A DNA stretch of 64,000 nucleotides, from assembly GCA_022495995.1 (NCBI GenBank), contig JAFEMH010002490.1, positions 186,001-250,000 of the forward strand, written 5' to 3'. Made by a program: the position numbers and the translations under genes. Below are positions 11,911 to 22,718 of the stretch, one piece after another; the first letter of the stretch is position 1, and each line of letters starts with the position of its first letter. Origin of the DNA: Adenophora triphylla var. japonica (taxonomy: Eukaryota > Streptophyta > Magnoliopsida > Asterales > Campanulaceae). Below the pieces are notes generated by a model. It did not search any database and was not told the origin of the DNA. It worked only from the letters and a program-made list of their open reading frames with translations.

Positions 11911-12117
11911 GTTAGGAACGATGTCTAGGATTCTTGAGATTTTGACAATTCGGAGGTTGTCACCTGATTGACAATTACTGGAGGATGTCACCTGATTGAA
12001 ACTAGAGCTTACGTCACTATCGAGGGGATAGAGGTAGCTAGAGTTTGGTGAACTTGAGCATACGTCTCAATCTCTTTCGAATCAGAGATATGGGTTGCCA
12101 AAGCTAGAATGATTTAA

Positions 12118-12440
12118 GCATACGTCACTATACGGGATAGAGGTAGCTTAAGTTGAGAGAAACTTAGCATACGTCACTATTCTGGATAGAGGTAGCTTAA
12201 GTTGAGAGAAACTTAGCATACATCACTATTCTGGATAGAGGTAGCTTAAGTTGATAGAAACTTAGCATACGTCACTATTCTGGATAGAGGTAGCTTAAGT
12301 TGAGAGAAACTTAGCATACGTCACTATTCTGGATAGAGGTAGCTTAAGTTGATAGAAACTTAGCATACGTCACTATTCTGGATAGAGGTAGCTTAAGTTG
12401 ATAGAAACTTAGCATACGTCACTATTCTGGATAGAGGTAG
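12118..12440. repeat. 49-bp tandem repeat, six full copies plus part of a seventh
   Basis: The unit starts gcatacgtcactattctgg and includes atagaggtagcttaagttg. Starts are spaced exactly 49 bp apart from 12118 to 12412. Confidence 0.95.
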
Positions 12441-12467
12441 GCTCAGTTTAGAGTTTTGACTGAATCG

Positions 12468-12850
12468 AAATGTTATTCTTTCAACTTGGAATAACGGAGA
12501 TCGAAAGAGAGAGCGAAATGTCATTCACCTTGGAATGACGGAGATCGAAAGAGAGAGCGAAATGTCATTCACCTTGGAATGACGGAGATCGAAAGAGAGA
12601 GAGCGAAATGTTATTCCTTCAACTTGGAATAACGGAGATCGAAAGAGAGAGCGAAATGTCATTCACCTTGGAATGACGGAGACCGAAAGAGAGAGAGCGA
12701 AATGTTATTCCTTCAACTTGGAATAACGGAGATCGCGAGAGAGATCGAAATGTCATTCTTCCACCTTGGAATGACGGAGATCGAAATAAAGCGAAAAAAG
12801 GTCGAAATGTTATTCCGTCATTCGGAAATAACGGAGATCGAAATAGAGCG
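12468..12850. repeat. Tandem repeat of about 44 bp, about eight copies
   Basis: The unit is built around gcgaaatgtcattc ... ttggaatgacggagatcg. Each copy contains the inverted pair GTCATTC/GAATGAC or GTTATTC/GAATAAC, so each can form a small hairpin. Unit length varies from 44 to about 50 bp. Confidence 0.9.
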
Positions 12851-12877
12851 AAATGTTATTGCCTTCTGGCAATAACT

Positions 12878-13675
12878 GATAACGGAGAATTTCCCGGAGG
12901 AATCGTTATCCCATTTGGCGATAACGTAGAATTTCCCGGAGGAAACGTTATCCCATTTGGCGATAACGGAGAATTTCCCGGAGGAAACGTTATCCCATTT
13001 GGCAATAACGGAGGATTTCCCGGAGGAAACGTTATCCCATTTGGCGATGACGGAGAATTTCCCGGAGGAAACGTTATCCCATTTGGCGATGACGGAGAAT
13101 TTCCCGGAGGAAACGTTATCCCATTTGGCGATAACGAAGGATTTCCCGGAGGAAACGTTATCCCATTTGGCGATGACGGAGAATTTCCCGGAGGAAACGT
13201 TATCCCATTTGGCAATAACGAAGGATTTCCCGGAGGAAACGTTATCCCATTTGGCGATGACGGAGAATTTCCCGGAGGAAACGTTATCCCATTTGGCGAT
13301 GACGGAGGATTTCCCGGAGGAAACGTTATCCCATTTGGCGATGACGGAGAATTTCCCGGAGGAATCGTTATCCCATTTGGCGATAACGGAGGATTTCCCG
13401 GAGGAAACGTTATCCCATTTGGCGATAACGGAGGATTTCCCGGAGGAAACGTTATCCCATTTGGCGATAACGAAGGATTTCCCGGAGGAAACGTTATCCC
13501 AATTGGCGATGACGGAGGATTTCCCGGAGGAAACGTTATCCCATTTGGCGATAACGGAGGATTTCCCGGAGGAAACGTTATCCCATTTGGCAATAACGGA
13601 GGATTTTCTGGAGGAAACGTTATCCCATTTGGCAATAACGGAGGATTTCCCGGAGGAAACGTTATCCCATCTGGC
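12878..13675. repeat. 42-bp tandem repeat, exactly 19 copies
   Basis: 798 bp is 19 units of 42 bp with no length change. The unit contains gaatttcccggaggaaacg and the inverted pair CGTTATC/GATAACG. Because 42 is a multiple of three, the array is open on both strands: a 14-residue period NGITFPPGNPPLSP on minus and AITEDFPEETLSHL on plus. These frames start and end just outside the array, so I read them as by-products, not genes. Confidence 0.95.
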
Positions 13676-14095
13676 AATAACGGAGATCGCGAAAAAGGTT
13701 GGATTTTGTAGAGAAGTTGGAAGGAATCAATAGTTTTTGTAAAGAAAAGTGGGACGCACCCGAATAATTTTTTTGTAAAGAAAACTGGGATGTACCCTGA
13801 TTATTTGAAAAATAAAATTGAAAATGCCAAGGGCAAATAAACTGAGTCACAGAGGTAAATTTGTAAAATAGGCCTCGGGGGCACTAGAAGGGAAAACTGG
13901 ATTGAAAGTGATTGAAAATACCAGGGGCACAAGGGGTAAAACAGACCTATGAGGGATAAAATCGTAAAATTGAGCCTCAGGGGCAAAAATTGCAAAGAGA
14001 TGCTGGTCCCTTACTATAAGGATGGAAACGGGGTGACCTAGGAGGTTAAACGGCCGATCCTATTAGGAATGTGCCAAATAAAAGGGGGGGTGACC

Positions 14096-14260
14096 AATGT
14101 GGTCAGATAGTTGGACTTTTATGAAAAGCTTACGCACCATTGAGGAATGGGGAAAGAAAAAAGGTGACCAATGTGGTCGGATGGCTGGACCTTTTATGAA
14201 AGGCTACCTACGTATCCCGGAGGAATCAAGCCTTGATCGTAGTTCAAGCCTCATCTAGAC
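14096..14260. repeat. Two further copies of the ctacctacgtatcccggagg block
   Basis: gtgaccaatgtggtc begins blocks near 14096 and 14163. The second continues through the cccggaggaatcaagcc segment seen near 11870. Confidence 0.75.
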
Positions 14261-15556
14261 AGTTAGGAACGATGTCTAGGATCCTTGAGGTTTTGACAAT
14301 TAGGAAACTGTCGCCTGGCGTTATCTCGTTATGACGGAAGTAACGGAGGCGCTTTTGGGAGAAAATATTATCATTAGCAATTGGCACGTTACTTGAGCCT
14401 AGGGGTGATTTTTTTTTATTGGAAACATGGTAGGGATTGGGTCTGGATATACATATGGAATGTATTTGGGAATTGTTTAAGACGGGTTTCAAACAGGTGG
14501 GGTCGTATCCCTTGGGTGCGGATCGACTAGCCGTTTGTTCTTGAGATGTTGTCTACGTGGACTAGAATTCCCTCTTGAGTGAGACCCAGGTTTGAACCTC
14601 GGGTCTCTGTGAATGTTCTTTTCTCACACTCTAGCATTTGAAGCTGATGCTAACAGATGTCGAAGTGACCAATCCTCTCTTCTAGGGATGGATGCAACTT
14701 ATCGAAGCCCCGATCTAAGGAAATACTCTCTGCAAAAGCCCCATATCTTGTTGAAGTAAGGAAAGATTCTTTCATTGGCAAAACCTTGGTGGCAAAGCCC
14801 CGGCTGGACAAACTGAGTAGGCGAGGTCTTGGTGAAGCCCCGGTCTAAGGAGAAGATCCCAATATGATTGGTACTGTAAAAGTGATCCTGAGGTTGATCT
14901 GACCAAGACTGGATCCATCTTATGGGCGAGGAATCTGAGGCGGACCACAAAATGGCTAAAGAAGCCCCAGTCTAAGGAAATGGCTTGGCAAAGCCCCAAA
15001 CTCGAAGAGTGTCAAGGCGACCCTAATGCGAATTGTAGCCGAAGAGGAAAACCTATCCTTTTTTTTTTTTTTTTTTTTCTTTTTTTTTAGTTTAGTCAAT
15101 CAGTCAACCTTAAGAAGATGTGAAAGAAAAGATTCTTAGAAATTTATACATGCAGGGGCATATATTTTATTTTATTTTTTTGAAAGGTGGGAATAGATCC
15201 CGATTTTGTATTATTTTGATGGCCTTATTCAATGTAGGCACAAAACTCGCTTTGGGTTTGACTCTTTTGAGAGAGCATAAGCGTAGAAAGGTTTGTAAAA
15301 GTGTATGGAAGCCCCTGCTGACAGAAAATCAGTGTTTAGCACTATTTTTCCTAAGATGTAGAAAAGGAAGACTTGTCAAGACATCTGAAAACTTGTTTTA
15401 TTTACAATGATCACAAGATTGCTTAAAACCCTATGTTAATGTTCGGGTTATTCAACCACTAATCTCGATATGAACTAACATTCTTATTAGTCACGAGGAG
15501 AAAGTCAACCGATGTCGCGGATCAAGGTTGGCTGGGTGTGAAAGAAAGCTTTGTGT

Positions 15557-15712
15557 ACAGGGAGGTCATTGATGAGACCGGGTTTTCTGGAATCTGACTA
15601 TGTCTATGGGAGAGGTCATTTGATGAGACCGGTTTTTCAGGAATTTGGATATGTTTATGGGAGAGGTTATCCGATGAGACCGGATTTTCTGGGATTTGAC
15701 TGTGCTTATGAC
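15557..15712. repeat. 51-bp tandem repeat, three copies
   Basis: The unit contains gatgagaccggttttt ... tatgtttatgggagagg. Three diverged copies begin near 15560, 15610 and 15660. The + frame through them is an artefact of a unit length divisible by three. Confidence 0.8.
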
Positions 15713-16074
15713 CGGACCATTCTTTGGTTGCCTACGTTCCCCTCGTTGTGAGGAGCTCGGGTCGCCGTAGTTCGGCCTTGGCTGACCGCTTTGGAAAATG
15801 GGATTTTTGTGGTTCCTTTAGTGAAAAGGCTCGGATGATGAGGCGTGGGCCTCGGGATGGCTCTGACCAAGTCATTTTGGACGACCGCTTCGATTTCTTC
15901 CTCTTTCATTGGGGGAGAAAGGATTTGCACGTGCCTACTGTGCTTATGAAATGCTTCGGCTTTGCTTCGACCGCCCCATTGTTATCGACAACTTTCATTC
16001 TCTGAGCTTTGATTTTGCCTGTCCGTCAAGCTTTCGATGGGCGGTGCTGGGTCCTTGGCCTCATTTTCTTTTTC

Positions 16075-16290
16075 TTTTTTTCTTTTATTTTTATGTGCAA
16101 CCCTGTTTTTTGCCTAGACCGCCCTTTTTTGGGATTTTCAGCCTAGCTGGGCATTACTCTTTTTGCACTAAGATTTTTTTCTTTCTTTTTTTCTTTTTAT
16201 GTGCAACCCCGTTTTTTGCCTAGACTCGCCCTTTTTTGGGATTTTCGGCCCTATTTAGGGCATTACTCTTTTTGCACCACATTTTTTTTT
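16075..16290. repeat. Two tandem copies of a T-rich segment of about 115 bp
   Basis: Both copies contain atgtgcaacccygttttttg, then a cccttttttgggattttc phrase and gggcattactctttttgcac. Confidence 0.85.
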
Positions 16291-16866
16291 TTGAAGCACC
16301 TGAGGGCCAAGGCGAGCCCCTGCTTGAACTTTCTTGATATCCTTGAGGTCTAAGGCAGGCTCCTAGGTCGTTGTCGACACGGGGTCAATCTTTCGAAGCT
16401 GAGTGGCCTTTTGTTGTCCCTTGATGTTGCCGCCGTCGTTGACTTGGTCAAGATGAAGGTGGGGGCATGATTGGGAAAGTGTATGGTTTAATGAAGGCCT
16501 TTTTTGTGAAGCAAGGAAAGTGTATGGCTTGATGGAGGCCTTTTGTGGGGTAAGGAAGGTGTATAGGGAGAACATTGGTTGACTTTCTCACACCGATTAA
16601 TCAGAACGTGAATTATTTCGAGAGATTACTTGTTGAGCAATGCGAGTGATCATATAAAATAAAACCATTTCATTAAATGTAATGTAGGTGTGCAAATAAT
16701 GTCTTAAGTCTAGCAAGAAAAGAAGAAGACTCTTTTATAGAAAATTGAAGATTAAATACAATGTCCGTAGAGGACTTAATTGAAAGAGAAAAGTACTAGA
16801 ACCTACGAAGGTTGACTGAGAGACTATTTTTTTTTTTTACTTAAGGATAGGTAGACCCTAGTCTAG

Positions 16867-18280
16867 CTACTCTTCGCGGGTTGGACTGCCAGGTAACTTG
16901 AGCTTTCCTTCGTAGATCAGCCACTGAATTTCTTTCTTCAGATCCACACACTTGTCTGTCACATGCCCAAAATGCTTGTGGTACTCGCAGAACTTGGTCC
17001 TGTCAACTCTACTGGGGTTTCTTGGCTTATAATTCTCGAGAGGTGTGAGAAGACCTCGTTTCACCAAATCATTGAAAACTTTGCTCGTGGGCATCCCAGA
17101 ATCATCAGGCTGATGTTCCTGATCTTGCACTTCCTGAATCGACCTCTTACCATAGCTTTCTGTTTTTGGCCCATGGAGGTTCTCGAGCTTCCCATTTTCT
17201 ATCAACTTCTGGATCTCATGCCTCAAATAGGTGCAATCATCGCATATTGTGCCCATGGTATTGATGGAAAAGACAATGCTTGGATTCATCCAACCGAACA
17301 TGGGGATTCCTGGGTTTCCAATTCTCCAGTGGCTTTATCAGCTTTTCTTTCATCAGCTTTTCTAGCATCTTGCTTAAAGACATCTCCATGTTGTCAAAAT
17401 GAAGGGAGCGGGGTTTTCGGGAGACATTGTTGTTCTCAAAACTCAGATTCCCATTGTCCAATTGGTTCCATTGTTGGATTTGGCTGAAGGAGGCTACGAC
17501 ACTCTTTCCTTTGTGAGGAACTGGTGCTGACATGGGTACGGTTGCTGTTTGGTGCTGGTGGCATTGGGTCATGCTTGGTGGAGTCATTTCCTTGCCTGGT
17601 TCGACGTCTGGGGTCGAGGGAGTATTGATACTCATCATGAAGTCAAACTTCTCTTGCATCTGTTTCACTTGCTCCATTAATATTGCCACATGGGGGTCAA
17701 CGGGGACTCTCGAGTTATTGGAAATCGCAACAGGACTCTTATTGGCGGAGGGAAACACAGTAGCAAACTGACGGCTGAATTCATTAAGCCCGGTAGGTGA
17801 CAGCTGAAAACTCGGATCATCCTTTGGCAACTCATGATCGCATTCAGGCGAGTATAGGGGCTTCAGAATATAGCCACATAACTCAAATTGATTATGTGAG
17901 GTTGGAGCATAAACTGGCAGGTATTGCTGAAACTGAGAGACAGGTGGGGTAAAGCCCAATCCGTTCTGAGGAGCTGAGGGGGATGGAGCCCGGATGAGCT
18001 GGGATGTTGGAAAGGACTGAGGAGAAGTGGTCCTTGACAAGAGATCATATGTGGATGGAGGAAGGTATTGGTTATAGGCTGGGGGGTCTTGGTTATAGGA
18101 TGAAGGGACTGAAATCACTGTTTTCGAAGTCTCATCTTCGACTACCACCAGAGAACCGTTCAACTCAACTGTGACCTGAACTCCATGACGACGGAGTGCG
18201 TCAATAAGCATGGCTTGCTGTTCCTGATGAATCTTATTGGCATTTTCCAAAGCCAGGACTAACTCTTCCTTCCTAACCAT
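16867..18280 (-). pseudogene. Gag-like protein of element C with two zinc-knuckle-like motifs, one frameshift
   Basis: Two minus-strand frames (18280 down to 17237, and 17301 down to 16867) form one gag-like reading of about 470 residues. The N-terminal part has KIHQEQQAMLIDALRRHG. A Pro/Gln/Ser-rich middle follows, then two copies of a module: KPRNP, about 10 residues, then C-x2-H-x3-GH and C-x2-L-x2-EI. Copy 1 is CLFHQYHGHN/CDDCTYLRHEI and copy 2 is CEYHKHFGHVTDKCVDLKKEI. This C-H-GH-C form is typical of Tat-lineage gypsy gag (family knowledge). A one-base shift near 17240-17250 falls inside the first module and makes the frame end HNMR-stop. No protease or polymerase follows. It would act as a structural particle protein if intact. 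Confidence 0.7.
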
Positions 18281-18574
18281 CTGATTTCCTGCACCCTCAC
18301 TGTTTTCTCACAACCGCCATTCGACTCTCGAACCTGTCCGAACCTAAGGTTTTCTGAAAGCCGCCGACCCAAGATTCTAGCCCACTTCTTTCTCTCTGCG
18401 GGAAAGGGACAGGCAAGGTTTAGGCTCGGGGATAGGTAAGGTAGGTAAGATTTAGACTTGGAGGTGAGTGTTTAGGCTAAAGGCTCAAGTAACATGCACT
18501 TATCGCTTAAGTTTTTTTACTCAAAATACATTTTCTCCTAATCCTAATTGATCGGAAAAGATGAGACCTTGAAA

Positions 18575-18945
18575 GGTCAAGATTGAAATTCGGAGATCGG
18601 ACCGAGGAGGTCTCGATTAGAGATTCGACCGTGAAAGGTCGAGATAGAAAATCGGAAATCGGACCGAGGAGGTCTCGATTAGGATTTGACCATGAAAGGT
18701 CTAGATAGGAAAATCGGAAATCGGACCGAGGAGGTCTTGATTTAGGATTTGACCATGAAAGGTCGAGATAGGAAAGTCGGAAATCGGACCGAGGAGGTCT
18801 CGATTAGGGGTTTGACCATGAAAGGCCGAGATAGGAAAGTCGGAAATCGGACCGAGGAGGTCTCGATTAGGGGTTTGACCATGAAAGGCCGGAATAGAAA
18901 ATCGGAAATCGGACCGAGGAGGTCTCGATTAGGGATATCAGAGAT
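18575..18945. repeat. 63-bp tandem repeat, about six copies
   Basis: The unit contains cggaccgaggaggtctcgat and ttgaccatgaaaggtcgag. Its length is divisible by three, so both strands stay open through several units. It lies between the gag start and the leader of element C. Confidence 0.9.
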
Positions 18946-19299
18946 AGGAAAATGCAATTATGATTACATTAATTGTTCAAATTTACTTAAAACAATGTCT
19001 TTTATTTATTTCTATTTGGTTGGAAAAGGGGATTTGCCCTTCTTTTTCGCAACTACTCTAGATCCTGGATCAGTGGGTTCCGTCACTACATCTATAAGCC
19101 CCTCGTATTCCACCTGTATTTCGACCTCCCAGGGTGGACAGCCCCGGGCGAGGGTCCTATAGGGCACGCGGATCCCACCGACCGAGAGTAAAGAACGCTC
19201 CTATCGGGTCTAGCGGGTCATAGGACTTTTCAACGCACGAGCGATGCGGATTATAGTCAAGGGCAATACCGGAAAGTCTCGTCTTCGCCTTGACGGATC

Positions 19300-19670
19300 T
19301 TTGCGTGAGTTTCGCTTGAGCGAATGACGGTTTTTGACTTTCGGTAATGTCCGAGAGAATAATAGGCATGGGTCGGGCGGTAAAAAGCCGGATGACACAG
19401 TGTCACATTGAACTTCGTTGCATACGAAGTGCATGAGTCGAAATCGAAGTCAATGCCGGTCAAGATCTTGCCAATTTTTCCTTATCGGAATTTTGGCAGA
19501 GCTTCGCTTGAGCGAAAGATATTTTGATTTTGGCAAAGACTTGGTCTTGACTCTTACGCATTCCGTGCGGGTCAAGGTCAATAGTCAATGTCGGAGTCAA
19601 GATCCCACCGATTTTTCCTTGTCGGAATTTCGGCAGAATTTCGCTTGAGCGAAAATCTTGGCTTCCGTTA
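19300..19670. repeat. Leader repeat of about 150 bp with cgcttgagcgaa hairpins
   Basis: tttcgcttgagcgaa-type blocks recur near 19311, 19503 and 19640. The last two are preceded by ttttccttatcggaatttt-like sequence and separated by gtcaaggtcaatagtcaatg. Each TTCGCTTGAGCGAA core is an inverted repeat. Confidence 0.7.
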
Positions 19671-20530
19671 TGAGCTAAGGCTTGACCTTTACGTGGGTAT
19701 GCAACTGGGCTATATGACACGAACTAGACCAAAAACCAACCAAAAGTCACGGTTTTTTGAAACGTGTGACACGGACTGTGCATTGGTCGACACTGGCTGC
19801 CATGGGGAGGTTGGGATGATTCCGTGCGCGCCCGGGAGCATGGTAAGGCTGTCCGTGATCGCAGCTGGAACCACCCTCGGGTTTGAAGGACGTGCGTGCA
19901 AAAGTGTACAGGATATATCAGGTGCGCGTAGTGTGCGGTCTCCTAAAAATGTTCCCTTTTGAGTTAAAACAGAGATTTTCAGAAATGTGTTTTAAAGGAA
20001 TGATTTTCGGGACGGGGGAAAATGCAACATATAAGCACGTAAATTTTCTGGGAGCCCCAGTCAGTCATGGAGCTGAGTAGCCCCAAGCTGCTAGGACTGC
20101 CAGATTAACCATGATTTTTCCTGGTGGAATTGCCACTGAGGTCGCCCGGTTAGAATCCAATGAGGATTGAGCCGTACGACTGCATGGATCAATTTTCCAG
20201 GTTCCACTCCTTTTGCTATTTTTCGGGTTGTTTCCCATTTCAAAGTATGCACAGATTCCAAGATGCAAATGATGCAATGCATGGTAAAGAAAGCAAGCAC
20301 GATTAATGAAATCGGCGATGGGAGTCTAACCCGCTCAAAGGGAAAAGCTTTCTTTTATTTTTTCAAAATTATATTTTTTTTTTCGAAAAGGGATACTGGT
20401 ACGTGGATTGTTAAACCACCGGTTATCCCAACTCCCACGTCAGGGAGTGTACAGGAAGGGTAAGTGGTTTCCACCTATATACCGAGTATCGATTTTAGTT
20501 TTGAAAATAGAAGCTTTTCTCCTTTGGGAT

Positions 20531-20551
20531 ATCCCCAGCGGAGTCGCCAAA
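20531..20551 (-). other. Primer binding site of element C
   Basis: Read on minus, TGGCGACTCCGCTGGGGAT follows the 5' LTR end (CATTCACA) by a few bases. This is the primer site form I associate with Ogre/Tat elements, recalled as tRNA-Arg and not checked here. Confidence 0.65.
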
Positions 20552-20552
20552 C

Positions 20553-22250
20553 TGTGAATGTGGTGCCCAAATTTTGTGTTGGATTCACGCGAGTTTGAAG
20601 ACATCCGAGTTATTTGAAAAACGGAGTCGCCACGCCATTTTGATTACCTCAAAACTTTGAAAAAAAGGTTGTTTTATGGGTTCGGAGGTTAAGTTACCCC
20701 TTGGGAAGAACGTTTGGCGTTCACCCAAAGTGCCTTGCCGGAGCAAGTCTCCCGAGATTTCATTGATCGTGCTTGCTTGCGTGCTTTCTTGTGTGCATGT
20801 GTTTGAAAATAAGGGGGGGAATGTCCCAAGTTGTCTTCCGGACGTACAAACCATTTGTTGGTTGCCGCTCGGGATTCCTTGGAATTTTATGTATTCGGGA
20901 TTATGATCCCGTCCTCATCTTATGACTTGTGATCATCGCTTTGAAAACCTCGGGACCCTCGGGACTTGCGTGATCGAGAGAATGACTCTCTTTTGGTCAA
21001 AGATGAGGTTCTTTAGAAAAGGAGGGTCCTTAGCCCATCAATCCTACGCTTTAAGACGGTCGAGCTCGTATAGAGGCTTCATACTCTTTCTTAAGCGATA
21101 ATCGGAGATATAGGGTTCAAGGTGTCCCTCTCTAAAGAAATCATGAACCTTTAATGGAAGGAACGATGTAAAGATAGGATCTTTTTACACCGGTCCGTTC
21201 CAAGGTTGGGGGAAAGGGGAAATGCATGATGAAAAATGACTCTTTAATGAAAAGATGACATTTTTGGTTTTAGCAAATGATGCTTTTTTGATTGAAAGAA
21301 ATGATCTTTATGCAAGTGATGCGTAAAGCATTGGTGTTCAAAGTGAGAGTGAGACGGATAAGATATGACATATAATGAATGATGAATATATTAATCATTG
21401 GTGTTCAAAGTTTGTAGGATTTTTATGCAAATGATGCATTAGAAAAGGTTTTTGAATGCAAAGGATGCATTTTTATTGAAAAGATTGGATTTTTATGTGC
21501 AAATGATGCATAAAAATGACATTTTTATTTGAAAATGGGGGTTTTAGGTGCAAAGGATGCACCTTTATGAAAAAGACTACATTTTTATGACAAATGAGGT
21601 CTTAATGCATGCAAAAGGGAAAGGGGGTGATAAAGACGTGATCTTTATGAATAAATGCCAAGTCCCAAGCAAGATATATGAATGCAATGAGCAAGTATAT
21701 CAATTAAAATGCAAGGTTAGGGCGTGCGAGGTTACCAATTGCTTCCTTTGCTTCTTTGGTCGGAGCTAGGAGGAGAGATTGGTCTTGGATCTTCAAGGAG
21801 GAGGGAGGGAGCTTCTTGGTCTTCTTCTTCACCTTCTTGAGCCTTCACCAATATTCTTCACGTCTTGGGAGTGACTGATTGTATTGCTATGGATTGTATG
21901 TATTGTTGTTGTTGTCTGAAATGGGTAGAGGAGGGCTCTATTTATAGGCAGTCTGGATAAGGCTAATGAAGCCGTGCGGCCAGAGACCTTGGGCTAATGC
22001 AGCCGTGCGGGCTTATCCACAATGACTCAGCATTCTAGAACCATGCAAGGTGGCATTATTCTAGAACCCTCTTCCTAATTAAGAAAAACGTGTTTTCTTA
22101 ATTAGGAAGGCTCCCTTCAGCCCTAATTTGATTTTGGACTGTTCCAGGACATTTCCGGAACACTAGGAAGGTCCGGGGAATTATCGGGAAACTTACCGAA
22201 ATTGCCGGGAAATTTAACCGGAAGGCATGAGCCAGATTTGGGTACTTACA
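20553..22250 (-). mobile_element. Element C, right LTR (5' LTR, 1698 bp)
   Basis: Partner of 9861-11462 with the same TG/CA ends. It carries an extra block at 21329-about 21415 and keeps several CCGG sites near its end that the partner lacks. High identity elsewhere points to recent insertion. Confidence 0.9.
21329..21415. repeat. 87-bp insertion in one LTR only, flanked by 15-bp direct repeats
   Basis: Absent from the other LTR at about 10633. The block begins with cattggtgttcaaag (21329-21343), which recurs at 21396-21410 near its end. It has no inverted termini, poly-A or coding sequence. Confidence 0.85.
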
Positions 22251-22255
22251 GTTAT

Positions 22256-22713
22256 GTGTTGCATTTTATATGGCATATTGCTGCATTCATAATAGCTTGC
22301 TGAGATTTATTCTCACCCCTCTCCCTTTAATGTTTTTAGATTCCGAGACAGGCGGACCGGCCAAGTAAGGACGGTGAGGAGTTTGGAAGTGAGATTTTGG
22401 GAATTGTCGGGGTATATATATATAAGTTGGAGGATAAAGTGTATTTCGGTATAATTCATTTACGATGTTGTATTTATAAACCTAAATGCTATATTATAAT
22501 CAATGCCTTTTTGTATCTAAAACAGTTTCTTACTTTCTAAGTTAGTTAACTATTTCTCCATTTTGAAAAGGTGTAGATTTATTTGAAATGGTTATAACAA
22601 TTGTATTTATTTTTGAAAGTTAAATAAAGGTTTTAAAAAGTCTAAGAAATTTGGGTTAGATTGAGGACACTCCAGCTCGGGACACGTGTAGGTCCCGGGT
22701 CGGGGTCCTCACA
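22256..22713. mobile_element. Element B, right part of the solo LTR
   Basis: Continues the solo LTR after the GTTAT duplication and ends cggggtcctcaca. The GCCTA duplication follows at 22714. Confidence 0.8.
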
Positions 22714-22718
22714 GCCTA
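22714..22718. repeat. Target site duplication GCCTA (right)
   Basis: Matches 7597-7601. After removing one copy and the insert, the copia gag reads on. Confidence 0.9.

Larger units (their letters stand above)
11463..20552 (-). mobile_element. Element C internal region (9.1 kb), non-autonomous Tat-like gypsy
   Basis: It lies between two near-identical LTRs with a GTTAT duplication outside. From the minus-strand 5' end it has a primer binding site, a 2.2-kb leader with repeats, a gag-like frame (16867-18280), and about 5.4 kb of non-coding sequence dominated by tandem arrays. No reverse transcriptase, RNase H or integrase motif appears among the translated frames, so it must depend on another element's enzymes. 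The gag type and repeat-rich 3' part resemble Ogre/Tat-lineage elements (family knowledge; lineage not tested). Confidence 0.75.

Noticed and set aside
12118..13675. CRISPR-like array
   Set aside because: The repeats are directly adjacent with no unique spacers, lie inside a plant retrotransposon, and have no cas genes.
12856..13733. Open frames of 273 aa (minus) and 258 aa (plus) with 14-residue repeats
   Set aside because: Both are produced by a 42-bp tandem array with a period divisible by three. The same DNA is open on both strands, and neither frame extends meaningfully past the array.
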